A stretch of DNA of 64,000 bases from Flavobacteriales bacterium (GCA_020635795.1 JACJZD010000001.1:1249001-1313000), one strand, 5' to 3'. Shown: positions 35,320-43,539, counted from the stretch's first letter. The notes: a model not told the origin generated them from the sequence alone. Numbers and translations: made by a program.

Positions 35320-36006
35320 ATGAACAATAGAATACCCATAGTAATGTCGTGGAGCGGCGGAAAAGATTCTTCTTTTGCCCTACACCACTTGTTGAACAGT
35401 AAAAAATATGAGGTTAAATATTTGCTCACCAACATTTTCAAACCCAATAAACGGGTTTCGATGCACGGTGTACCCGAGCATTTGGTTGTGGCACAAGCCA
35501 AAGCCATAGGTATTCCACTAAAAATTATGTACATCGAAGAAAAAACGCACGCCGAGTACGAAACCAAAATGAAAGCTTTGCTACTTAAATTTAAAAAGCA
35601 AGGCATAAATACCGTAGCGTTTGGCGATATTTTTTTGGAAGATTTAAAAGAATACCGCGAAAACAAAATGAACGAAGTAGGCATGACCGCTCTTTTCCCT
35701 TTATGGAACAAAAGCACCAACAAATTAGCTACCGATTTCATTAAAAAAGGCTTTAAAACACACGTTTGTTCTATCGACAACAGCAAAATACCCAAACATT
35801 TAATTGCAGTAGATTATACTGCCGATTTTCTTAAACAATTACCCAAACAGGTGGATGTTTGTGGCGAAAATGGCGAGTTTCATACCTTTTGTTACGATGG
35901 CCCTATTTTTAGCTACCCTGTAAAGTTCGACCAAAACGGTACGGTTTTAAAAACCTACGAATTGGGTGACAAAACTTACGAATACACCTTTAGCGATATT
36001 TATTAA
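35320..36006 (+). CDS. ATP-pyrophosphatase of the diphthine-ammonia ligase (Dph6) family
   Basis: Translation from ATG 35320 gives 228 residues. A TTG at 35284 lies in the repeat and is rejected. The PP-loop motif SWSGGKDSSFALHHLL is near the start. The family motifs GVPEHLVVAQAKAIGIPL, VAFGDIFLEDLKEYRENKM and DVCGENGEFHTFCYDGPIF follow. Dph6 amidates diphthine in eukaryotic EF2, but bacterial homologues cannot have that substrate; in bacteria the family is uncharacterised. It is the last gene of the B12 cluster, and co-transcription suggests a link to corrinoid handling that remains speculative. Confidence 0.85.
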   Translation: MNNRIPIVMSWSGGKDSSFALHHLLNSKKYEVKYLLTNIFKPNKRVSMHGVPEHLVVAQAKAIGIPLKIMYIEEKTHAEYETKMKALLLKFKKQGINTVAFGDIFLEDLKEYRENKMNEVGMTALFPLWNKSTNKLATDFIKKGFKTHVCSIDNSKIPKHLIAVDYTADFLKQLPKQVDVCGENGEFHTFCYDGPIFSYPVKFDQNGTVLKTYELGDKTYEYTFSDIY

Positions 36007-36182
36007 TTTTTTAGTTATCTCCCTCCCTTTTTTTTAAGTATAAATACTTAATTTACAAACTGTTAATAAAGTTTAATAAGTTTAAAAATTAATCATTAAG
36101 TTATTTTTTACTTTTGATAAGCACATTTTATGTTTATGTGTAGAATAACATATTTTCTTACTTTATCTTTCAAATTGTATTT

Positions 36183-37976
36183 ATGGCATTAGAGAATATA
36201 AAATTTAATCTTAAAATTTTTTCAATCGATAAACTATATTATGAATTCCAAGGTAAGAATAATGACGAAATAATTGATATTATTAAGGAAAATCACAAAA
36301 ACCAAATACATGCTAAACAAACTGATTTTTCAATTGTAAAACCATCTTTAGAAAGTTTTGAAACAGGAGATTTTAAATTTTATACCTATTGTTATAATCA
36401 ACCAAAAAATCAAAATTATTGGAAATTATTTCTTCCAGAGGAGTTGATAAAAGAACAAAATTTTGATGTTTTAGAATTTTCATTTGTGCTTTTTATCATA
36501 TATAAGAGTAATATTTATTGTGTGATTGGAGGTAGTGGAATAAATGTAATTAAGAAATTTATAGACCCTTACTTCGGGATTGATTTATATCAATACTTTG
36601 CCAAACCAAATGATGATATATCTCTAGTAATGAATACAAGAGGTGTAACTGGAAATTTATCTGAAAGATCTGACACCTATAATTATAACCAATCTGTTAA
36701 TGATTCACTAGACTACTCAGAAATACCTAAGAAAATAAAAATAATAGTTAGAAAAGACTTGCGAGAAGGTATTTTTAAAAAATATAAATTAAGCAACGAT
36801 ATGGCAATTATGGAGATAGGGTCATATTTCTGCTTAAAAAAGAAACTTAATTTTGAGGAATTAAAACAATTAATCGTAGATATCCATGCTATAAAACAAG
36901 ACAACTCTAATTATACTCAACTTTCTCTTTTTAACAAAGTTAGTGATGAGAAACTACTAATTGAATTAGATAATTACTTAAAAGACCGAATTGTTGAAGA
37001 CATTCTTCTACATTCAAATAATAATAAACTGTATCTATTAAATGATGATATAATAGAATTAGTAAATAATAATAAAATTGAAAAATTCTATGAATGCGAT
37101 AAATTTAAAATACGCTTTAAAAAGAAAAGAAAAGTAAATGATCAAGTTATTAATGATAGAAATAATTTATATTATGAGTGTACTAGATTCATATATAATG
37201 ATATTGATAATATTAATGATAGATTTAAAATTAAAACTGATTTATTAAGATTAAGTATTACAGGTATAATCAATGAAAAGGAATCAACATTTGGAACCTT
37301 CTATTCACACATTAATGCTGAAATTCCATACCAAAATAAAAAATATTTTAGAATAGATAATCAATGGTTTTATCTCGAAAATAAATTTATTGAGCAAATA
37401 AAAAAAGAGGCTATTAATTATTTTCAACTTTACAAATTGGAAGAAAAAATATTAAATGCTTGGCACGAAGATTTGGATGAAGATTCTTATAATAAATCAC
37501 ATAATCACCAAAACTATTACGTATTTGACAAAGTTATAAAAGAAAATATAGAGCTTTGCGATATATTGTATATTAATGAGGATAATCTATATTTAATCCA
37601 TGTAAAGGACGAATTTAACACACAGATGAGAAATCTTTCCAGTCAGATAATTCTCTCTGCAAAAAGATTATGGAATGATCTAAATAATATTTCTGGAAGT
37701 AATTATTTTATAAAAACAATAGAATTATATAATCTTAGAAATCCTAAAAATAAGTTGGATGCTCAAGATCTTTTTGATAAAATTTCAAAAAATAAATTAA
37801 AGGTTAATTTTGTTATGGCATATAATAATCGTGCCTATAAAAATAAAACATCTATTGAAAAGATTGAAGTTAGTGAATCTAGTATTGCTAAATTTTCAGT
37901 TGTACAAACAATTAAAGAAATTTTGGTTTTTAAAAGGTTTTTAATTAAAATAATTGATATCTCGGAAATAAAATAA
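36183..37976 (+). CDS. TIGR04141/DUF6119-like sporadically distributed protein
   Basis: This 597-residue protein is encoded in DNA visibly more AT-rich than its neighbours, suggesting acquisition by transfer. It shows the pattern I associate with TIGR04141/DUF6119: MNTRGVTGNLSERSDTYNYNQSVNDSLDYSEIPKKIKI, then IGSYFCLKKKLNFEELKQL. The C-terminal block has DILYINEDNLYLIHVKDEFNTQMRNLSSQIILSAKRLW, with KLEEKILNAWHEDLDED upstream. No catalytic motif is certain. The IHVKDEF segment resembles the E-x-K end of a restriction-like fold, though the first acidic residue cannot be fixed by eye. Such genes are scattered and often lie in variable or defence-rich regions, but none is adjacent here. Confidence 0.75.
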   Translation: MALENIKFNLKIFSIDKLYYEFQGKNNDEIIDIIKENHKNQIHAKQTDFSIVKPSLESFETGDFKFYTYCYNQPKNQNYWKLFLPEELIKEQNFDVLEFSFVLFIIYKSNIYCVIGGSGINVIKKFIDPYFGIDLYQYFAKPNDDISLVMNTRGVTGNLSERSDTYNYNQSVNDSLDYSEIPKKIKIIVRKDLREGIFKKYKLSNDMAIMEIGSYFCLKKKLNFEELKQLIVDIHAIKQDNSNYTQLSLFNKVSDEKLLIELDNYLKDRIVEDILLHSNNNKLYLLNDDIIELVNNNKIEKFYECDKFKIRFKKKRKVNDQVINDRNNLYYECTRFIYNDIDNINDRFKIKTDLLRLSITGIINEKESTFGTFYSHINAEIPYQNKKYFRIDNQWFYLENKFIEQIKKEAINYFQLYKLEEKILNAWHEDLDEDSYNKSHNHQNYYVFDKVIKENIELCDILYINEDNLYLIHVKDEFNTQMRNLSSQIILSAKRLWNDLNNISGSNYFIKTIELYNLRNPKNKLDAQDLFDKISKNKLKVNFVMAYNNRAYKNKTSIEKIEVSESSIAKFSVVQTIKEILVFKRFLIKIIDISEIK

Positions 37977-37984
37977 TTGCAACA

Positions 37985-38095
37985 AGAATAATTATGCTCT
38001 CATCTATCGCAGCCATCCACTCCCTTCTGCTCCCGCAAGGCTCTACCTTGTGGTTTTTATAACTAACCCAGGAACAAGACGCTCGCGGTAGCACA
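37985..38095. other. GC-rich unexplained segment with hairpin
   Basis: Between the AT-rich TIGR04141-like gene and the lipidated methyltransferase gene lies a segment of clearly higher GC than its surroundings. It contains a hairpin CCGCAAGG-CTCTA-CCTTGTGG at 38033-38053 and a second GC-rich block GACGCTCGCGGTAGC at 38078-38092. No long stem and T tract typical of a terminator is seen. It could be a remnant repeat or an RNA. Its minus strand gives a 60-codon frame that I do not accept as a gene. Confidence 0.5.
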
Positions 38096-38130
38096 AAAAA
38101 TATTATTTTAGTTTTGTAAAAAAACAAACC

Positions 38131-38826
38131 ATGAACAAACTACTACTCATCATCTTAACCACAGCATTAATCGCTTGTAAAAACGAACACCAACACCACG
38201 AGGCAGAACACGAAGAACATGCTCACCACGACGGGCACAACAGTGCTAACGAACACATGCACGAAAACTCTACCCAAGAGTTGATACAAAGGTTTGACTC
38301 GCCCGAACGTGATGCTTACCAACAACCAGCTAAAGTACTGGAGTATTTGGGCAACCTAAAAGGGCTTAAAATATTAGACATTGGTGCTGGCTCGGGTTAT
38401 TTTAGTTTTAAACTGCTTAACGCTGGTGCTACCGTAATTGCTGGCGATGTAAACGAGGAGTTTTTAGCTCACATCAAACACAAAAAAGAAACGGAATTCG
38501 ACAACAATGCTAACCTAGAGTTACGCAAATTGCCTTTCGACTCACCTGCTCTACAAGCACAAGAAGTAGACAAGGTACTGATTGTAAACACTTACCACCA
38601 CATCGAAAACCGAGTGGCTTATTTTAGTCAAGTGCTAAAAGGCTTAAAACCCGGTGGCGAATTGGTAGTTATCGATTTCTTTAAAAAAGAATTGCCTGTT
38701 GGTCCGCCTGTAGACCATAAAATTGACCAAGAAACGGTTAAAAAAGAGCTGACCGAAGCAGGTTTTACCAACATCGAAATCAATACCAATTTATTGGAAT
38801 ACCAATACATTATTAGAGCCAAATAA
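38131..38826 (+). CDS. Lipoprotein with His-rich N-terminus and class I SAM methyltransferase domain
   Basis: The 231-residue product has a lipoprotein signal ending TALIACKNEH (Cys16). A His/Glu-rich segment of about 30 residues (HQHHEAEHEEHAHHDGHNS) follows, then a complete class I methyltransferase fold. Motif I is ILDIGAGSGYFSFKL, an acidic strand end is VIAGDVNEEFL, and DKVLIVNTYHHIENR and GGELVVIDFFKK follow. An exported methyltransferase is paradoxical because S-adenosylmethionine is cytoplasmic. The family may have lost activity, or may use metal bound by the His-rich segment. It lies 2 nt upstream of the VOC gene in a probable operon. Confidence 0.85.
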   Translation: MNKLLLIILTTALIACKNEHQHHEAEHEEHAHHDGHNSANEHMHENSTQELIQRFDSPERDAYQQPAKVLEYLGNLKGLKILDIGAGSGYFSFKLLNAGATVIAGDVNEEFLAHIKHKKETEFDNNANLELRKLPFDSPALQAQEVDKVLIVNTYHHIENRVAYFSQVLKGLKPGGELVVIDFFKKELPVGPPVDHKIDQETVKKELTEAGFTNIEINTNLLEYQYIIRAK

Positions 38827-38828
38827 GC

Positions 38829-39263
38829 ATGCAACCCATTATCGACCACATACAAATAACCGTTAAAAATCTTAAAACTGCCGAGTTGTTTTACGACAAA
38901 CTCATGCCTATTTTAGGTTTTGACATCGCCAAAAAATCGAAAGGAACGGTTAAAGCACACGATTTTGAAGTGGTAGAATATTTTCATCCCTTGCTCATTT
39001 TTGCCATCAACTCGCCACGAGAAGCATTTAAAAACGATACCATTCACCGCCGAAAACCTGGAGCATTACACCATTTGGCTTTTAAAGTAGGTTCTAAAAC
39101 AGAAGTGGATGAACTTTATCCCTTAATTAAAAGCATTGGAGCCGATATTGTCAATCCGCCACAACTTTACCCACAACACGGCGAACATTACTATGCCCTT
39201 TTCTTTAAAGATTTAGAAGGCATTAAGTATGAAATTGTGTACGATGCTGGTAGAGACGCATGA
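38829..39263 (+). CDS. VOC (glyoxalase/bleomycin resistance) family protein
   Basis: This 144-residue protein has two betaalphabetabetabeta modules. The putative metal-site residues are the first-strand His in IDHIQITVKNLKTAELFYDKL, the His in GALHHLAFKVGSK and the Glu in GIKYEIVYDAG. VOC proteins include dioxygenases, isomerases and resistance proteins; the substrate here is unknown. It begins 2 nt after the lipidated methyltransferase gene. Its last codons and stop (GRDA, TGA) lie inside a REP palindrome of the adjacent RAYT, so the REP insertion appears to define its 3' end. Confidence 0.85.
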   Translation: MQPIIDHIQITVKNLKTAELFYDKLMPILGFDIAKKSKGTVKAHDFEVVEYFHPLLIFAINSPREAFKNDTIHRRKPGALHHLAFKVGSKTEVDELYPLIKSIGADIVNPPQLYPQHGEHYYALFFKDLEGIKYEIVYDAGRDA

Positions 39264-39326
39264 TTATGCGTCTCCAAACAAAGGAGACAGATAATAAAAC
39301 AAACGAGACAGATAATCATCTGTCTC
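39250..39326. repeat. REP palindromes upstream of the RAYT gene
   Basis: A GTAG head at 39250-39253 leads into palindrome GAGACGCAT...ATGCGTCTC (39253-39274). A GGAG-headed half unit GGAGACAGATAAT follows (39283-39295). A second palindrome GAGACAGAT...ATCTGTCTC (39305-39326) ends with CTAC, i.e. GTAG in inverse orientation. The first contains the VOC stop codon. GTAG/GGAG-headed short palindromes in inverted pairs are the expected substrates of RAYT transposases. Confidence 0.9.
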
Positions 39327-39337
39327 TACGGTAAAAA

Positions 39338-39991
39338 ATGGAAAAATTTCAAAACAAATATCGAATTCCTTCAGCCCGTTTAAAAGGGTATGACTACGGA
39401 TCACACGGTTTGTATTTTGTTACCATTTGCACCAAAGAAAAAATCCATTATTTCGGAAACATCGTAGAGACGCATGATTATGCGTCTCCAATCATTGATA
39501 CCAACCCAGTAGAGACGGACGATTGTCTGTCTCCAAACAAAGCCAATTTAAAGACAGATAATTATCTGTCTCTACAGGAACATAAAAACATCAAACAGAC
39601 GCATAATCATGCGTCTCTACGGGAAACGGAAATTGGAAAAGTTGCTCGTGAATTTTGGCAACAAATCCCTCAACATTTTCCTTTTGTTGAATTGGACGAA
39701 TTTATTGTAATGCCCAACCATGTTCATGGAATTATATTTATTAATAAACCAGAAGAAACAACATGGATTCCAAATAATTTTGGCTCACAATCACGAAACC
39801 TTGCCTCAATTATTCGGGGCTATAAAGCATCTGTAAAACGATTTGCCAACCAAAACAATATCGAATTTGATTGGCAAAGTCGCTATCACGACAGAATAAT
39901 TAGAAATTATAATGAATTAGATAATATTCGTGAATACATTATTAATAACCCAATAAAATGGTCTACCGATGAATATTACGATACTATCTAA
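39338..39991 (+). CDS. REP-associated tyrosine transposase (RAYT) carrying in-frame REP insertions
   Basis: This 217-residue Y1-type HUH transposase domestic to REP sequences has N-terminal GLYFVTICTKEKIHYFG, the HUH motif NHVHGIIF (His128-x-His130) and SRYHDRIIRNYNELDNIREYIINNPIKW, with the likely catalytic Tyr200. Residues about 43-94 are an extra loop encoded by four REP palindromes, giving peptides ETHDYAS, ETDDCLS, KTDNYLS and QTHNHAS. Without them the length would approach the usual 165-180. The frame remains open and the HUH and Tyr motifs lie outside the insert, so the protein may be functional. It overlaps the HutD-like gene by 23 nt. Confidence 0.92.
   Translation: MEKFQNKYRIPSARLKGYDYGSHGLYFVTICTKEKIHYFGNIVETHDYASPIIDTNPVETDDCLSPNKANLKTDNYLSLQEHKNIKQTHNHASLRETEIGKVAREFWQQIPQHFPFVELDEFIVMPNHVHGIIFINKPEETTWIPNNFGSQSRNLASIIRGYKASVKRFANQNNIEFDWQSRYHDRIIRNYNELDNIREYIINNPIKWSTDEYYDTI
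39464..39620 (+). repeat. Four REP palindromes inside the RAYT coding region
   Basis: Palindromic units lie at 39467-39488, 39512-39533, 39552-39571 and 39597-39616. The first two have a GTAG head on the left; the last two have CTAC on the right, i.e. inverted. The stems alternate between ACGCAT, ACGGAC and ACAGAT types that match the REPs upstream of the gene. All four are translated in the same frame as the transposase. Confidence 0.93.
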
Positions 39992-40550
39992 ATCAGACTA
40001 CATCACCTCAAACTGGTCGGGCGGTAGCACCACTCAATTGTTTATTTCTCCAGCAACGGCTTCTTATGCCGAACGCAACTTCGATTTTCGGATAAGTTCT
40101 GCCAAAGTTGAAGTTGCAGCATCTACATTCACCCAGTTACCCAACATAAACCGTAAACTAATGGTGTTAGAAGGTGAAATAACCGTAACACACGAAAATC
40201 ACCACAGCAAAACCCTAAAACAATTTGATACCGATACTTTTAGTGGCGATTGGAAAACAACTGCCATAGGTACTTGTACCGATTTTAACTTAATGACAAA
40301 AGAGTGCATTAACAGTGAATTGAGTTATTTATCACTAGAAGCCAATCAGAGTAAGAACATTGAACTCGACAATACTTTTGATACCGTTTGTTTTTATCTA
40401 CACTCGGGCAGCTTAATTGCTGAAATCAACAGCAAAATGTACGAGCTTAAAAAAGAAAGTTTACTGGTTTTAACCAACGTAAGCAATTGTTCCTTTCTTT
40501 TGCGGGCACACAAACGTAGCAATGTTATTATTTCAAAAATAAGCCACTAA
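39969..40550 (+). CDS. HutD family protein
   Basis: This 193-residue cupin-like protein has the HutD pattern: SNWSGGSTTQLFISP, FDFRISSAKVEVAASTFTQLPNINRKLMVLEGEI, and FDTDTFSGDWKTTAIGTCTDFNLMTK. HutD proteins accompany histidine utilisation genes in proteobacteria, where a regulatory role has been proposed; no hut genes are near here. The ATG lies inside the RAYT 3' end (23-nt overlap), and the next gene overlaps its stop (TAATG), so the three are probably translated from one message. Confidence 0.87.
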   Translation: MNITILSKSDYITSNWSGGSTTQLFISPATASYAERNFDFRISSAKVEVAASTFTQLPNINRKLMVLEGEITVTHENHHSKTLKQFDTDTFSGDWKTTAIGTCTDFNLMTKECINSELSYLSLEANQSKNIELDNTFDTVCFYLHSGSLIAEINSKMYELKKESLLVLTNVSNCSFLLRAHKRSNVIISKISH

Positions 40551-41404
40551 TGGAAACTGTATTGCAATATTTAATTGATGTTTTATTGGCTACACTCACA
40601 CATTTAACCATATTGCTAGCTCCAATTATGTTTCTGGGGTTAATTATGCACCTTATCTCACAGCAAATCGAAAAACTAACCGTTGGTATTATTGGTATGC
40701 CGGGGTATTTGTATTTGTTTGGCTGGATTGGTACAGCAGTACATGAACTCGGGCATTTAATTTTTGCTTTACTTTTTGGGCATCAAATTTCTAATGTAAA
40801 ACTGTTTTCGTTTAATGCCAATAACCCACAGCAGGGGTATGTAAAACACAGCTTTAACAAGAAAAACATTTACCAAAATTTGGGTAATTTCTTAATTGGT
40901 ATTGGTCCAATTTTATTGGGTGGTTCTGCCCTATTTATTATTGGTTATTTAATTTTTGATTTAAAATTCAACGACATCATAATCAACAATATAAAACTAT
41001 CTGATTTAAGTATTACTGAAAGTATATTTCAAGTATTTTCTTCTATTTACGATGGACTAATGAGCACCATAAAAGCCATTATAAACCAAGAAAATGCTGC
41101 TTGGTGGAAGTACTTATTATTCTTCTATTTATTGTTCTCAATTGGCAGTGCCATTTCTTTGAGTCAGTCCGATATAAAAGGCTCTTTTTCGGGCTTGTTA
41201 TTGTTTATTGCTTTAATCCTTTTACTTAACCTTAGCACCCTTTGGGCAGGAAATTTTGTTACCGTATTGTTTACCAAAATATCGGGCTTGTTTTCAGGTT
41301 TTTACTTAATGTTGTTGCTTTCCATCGTATTTAATCTAGGCTTTTTGTTGCTACTATGGCTGGTTGGAATGCTAATTCCTGCAAAAAAAAGTCAAAAAAA
41401 GTAA
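40550..41404 (+). CDS. Multi-pass membrane protein with HELGH metalloprotease motif
   Basis: This 284-residue protein has about six membrane segments and an HExxH motif HELGH at residues 65-69 in GTAVHELGHLIFALLFGHQISNVKLF. That placement, at the end of a hydrophobic helix, recalls M50-like intramembrane metalloproteases. A clear second metal ligand motif (such as N/DxxPG) is not seen, so activity is uncertain. It overlaps the HutD-like gene stop. Function and substrate are unknown. Confidence 0.75.
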   Translation: METVLQYLIDVLLATLTHLTILLAPIMFLGLIMHLISQQIEKLTVGIIGMPGYLYLFGWIGTAVHELGHLIFALLFGHQISNVKLFSFNANNPQQGYVKHSFNKKNIYQNLGNFLIGIGPILLGGSALFIIGYLIFDLKFNDIIINNIKLSDLSITESIFQVFSSIYDGLMSTIKAIINQENAAWWKYLLFFYLLFSIGSAISLSQSDIKGSFSGLLLFIALILLLNLSTLWAGNFVTVLFTKISGLFSGFYLMLLLSIVFNLGFLLLLWLVGMLIPAKKSQKK

Positions 41405-41459
41405 TCGAATAATATCTTATATTTGAAGTTATAAGCAATTATTATTCAAACAGATACAC

Positions 41460-42761
41460 ATGGAAAAACTGTACTTCCTACTTTTAGTTTTATTTGTAAC
41501 CAACAAATCTACCAACGCTCAAACGCTTTATTTTCCTCCAAACACAGGTAATACATGGGATACGATTGCACCATCATCGTTAAACTGGTGTCAAGATAGT
41601 ATTGATGCCTTGTACCAATATTTAGACACATCACTAACCGATGCTTTTATTGTATTGAAGGACGGCAAAATTGTACTGGAAAAATACTTTGGCAACTATA
41701 CAGCCGATAGTTTACACGTTTGGTATTCGGCAGGCAAAAGTTTAAGAGCTACATTGGTTGGCATTGCTCAAAAAGATGGTCTGCTTAACATTAACGACAA
41801 AACTTCCGATTACTTAGGAACTGGATTTACCAGCTTAGCCATTCCTCAAGAAGATAACATTACCATTTGGCATCAACTTACCATGACAACTGGCTTAGAC
41901 GAAAACAATTTTTCGTGTACCTCTCCAAGTTGCTTAACCTATGTTGCTGATGCAGGAACCCGATGGGCTTACCACAATAGTCCTTACAATCTATTAGAGA
42001 ACGTTCTTACCACTGCTTCTGGTCAGGGATTAACCGTTTATACCAATCAAAAAATTAAAAACAAAATTGGTATGAGTAGCGGCTTTTGGTTTCCGTTTGG
42101 AGACAATAACTTCTATTTTAGTAAAGCACGAGACATGGCTCGTTTTGGCTTGTTAACTTTGAATAAAGGAATGTGGGGCTCAACAGTTGTACTAGACGAT
42201 TCGTTGTATTACTATCAAATGCTCAACAGCTCGCAAAATATAAACCCTGCTTATGGTTATTTGTGGTGGTTAAACGGAAAATCTTCGTTTATTGCTCCAG
42301 GATCAACTACATCTTACCCTTTTGCCATTGCTCCAAACTCCCCAGCAGACATGTTTACTGCTGCTGGCTCGCAAGGACAATACATCAGTATTTCGCCAAA
42401 CCAAAATATGGTGGTAATCAGACAAGGAGAAGCAAATGTTAATGATTTGGCTTCTTTTGCTTTATTGGATAACGTTTGGTTTAAATTAATGAACATGTCT
42501 TGTGGCACAACCAACATCAATAGTTTTGATGTAGATAAAATAAACATTTATCCTAACCCTGCCAACAACATGCTTTATATTAAAGGGTTAAAGCAAACAA
42601 ACGGTGAGATAATAATTACTCTGACTGATGTTACTGGAAAAATAGTAAAAACAGTCAAAAATCAAGTTGAATTACAGCTCAACAACCTTGAAAAAGGCAT
42701 TTACTTTTTATCCATAACAGGCAACAACTTTAAAAAAGTAGAGAAAATTGTGTTGCAATAA
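41460..42761 (+). CDS. Secreted serine hydrolase (beta-lactamase/DD-peptidase type) with T9SS sorting domain
   Basis: This 433-residue protein has a signal peptide ending STNAQ. A class C beta-lactamase-type domain follows, with SxxK in VWYSAGKSLRA, a YxN element in WAYHNSPYNL and a later GSQGQY near the expected H/KxG box. A C-terminal type A sorting domain follows (INIYPNPANNMLYIKGLKQ...VEKIVLQ). It is predicted to be an extracellular hydrolase or esterase anchored through the T9SS; the substrate is unknown. A TATATTTG box lies at 41418-41425, a possible promoter, so it may start a new unit. Confidence 0.9.
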   Translation: MEKLYFLLLVLFVTNKSTNAQTLYFPPNTGNTWDTIAPSSLNWCQDSIDALYQYLDTSLTDAFIVLKDGKIVLEKYFGNYTADSLHVWYSAGKSLRATLVGIAQKDGLLNINDKTSDYLGTGFTSLAIPQEDNITIWHQLTMTTGLDENNFSCTSPSCLTYVADAGTRWAYHNSPYNLLENVLTTASGQGLTVYTNQKIKNKIGMSSGFWFPFGDNNFYFSKARDMARFGLLTLNKGMWGSTVVLDDSLYYYQMLNSSQNINPAYGYLWWLNGKSSFIAPGSTTSYPFAIAPNSPADMFTAAGSQGQYISISPNQNMVVIRQGEANVNDLASFALLDNVWFKLMNMSCGTTNINSFDVDKINIYPNPANNMLYIKGLKQTNGEIIITLTDVTGKIVKTVKNQVELQLNNLEKGIYFLSITGNNFKKVEKIVLQ

Positions 42762-42798
42762 TCTACCTTTACCTACGTTTTAGACTAAAAAATACAAA

Positions 42799-43473
42799 AT
42801 GACTTTGAGAAAATTTCTTGTAGTATCAACACTCTTCATAACCATAGCAAGTTGTAAAAAGGATGTAAAAGAATTACCCAACGATTTAAAAACAACTAAC
42901 TACAAAGTAACTTTTAATATTAATTGGAACAGTACAGATTACCCCATTGATTATCCAACAAATGCTCATTTTTCTAAACTCATTGGCTGGACTCATCAAG
43001 CCAATACCGAATTTTTTAAGGAAGGTACATTAGCCTCAGAAGGTATTCGTAAAATGGCAGAATTGGGAGCTACTACTCCACTCGACAATGAAATAAATCA
43101 GCGAATTACCACAGGAGAAGGCTTACATTTATATATTGGCAACAATCTAGGTTCAGGAGTTGGTCAAATAGAACAACTTGTTACCGTAGATAAAAACCAC
43201 ACAGCTGTTACTTTAGCAACCATGCTAGCTCCAAGTCCCGATTGGTATTTGGCAGTTGTAAACATTAATCTTTTTGAAGATGACGCATTTGTAAATTCCA
43301 AAAGTGTTGTAGCTTATGTTTATGATGCTGGAACCGACGACGGCACAACATACAATTCTGCCAATACAAACACTTATCCTCGTAGAGCCATTTCTTATTT
43401 TGTAAGTGCACCTCTTGGTAACGATACTGTTGTATCTCCAGCTATTGCAACCGTTACTTTTACTAAGCAATAA
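42799..43473 (+). CDS. Spondin-domain lipoprotein
   Basis: This 224-residue protein has a lipobox in ITIASCKKDVKE (Cys19). A Spondin_N-type domain follows: TNYKVTFNINWNSTDYPIDYPTNAHFSKLIGWTH, SEGIRKMAELG, LAPSPDWYLAVVNINLFEDD and VVAYVYDAGTDDG. In bacteria the domain occurs on exported proteins and probably mediates surface binding. It follows the serine hydrolase gene by 37 nt in the same direction. No sorting domain is present, so it is lipid-anchored. Confidence 0.88.
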   Translation: MTLRKFLVVSTLFITIASCKKDVKELPNDLKTTNYKVTFNINWNSTDYPIDYPTNAHFSKLIGWTHQANTEFFKEGTLASEGIRKMAELGATTPLDNEINQRITTGEGLHLYIGNNLGSGVGQIEQLVTVDKNHTAVTLATMLAPSPDWYLAVVNINLFEDDAFVNSKSVVAYVYDAGTDDGTTYNSANTNTYPRRAISYFVSAPLGNDTVVSPAIATVTFTKQ

Positions 43474-43539
43474 TAAATCATTCTAATCGCTTACTTTCTT
43501 GGGGCATTTTGCTTTTCTTTGCAACAAGTTTAAATAACT

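Noticed and set aside
37945..38127. 60-codon minus-strand frame over the GC-rich segment
   Set aside because: There is no recognisable protein and the frame overlaps the 3' end of the neighbouring gene; more likely a chance frame.
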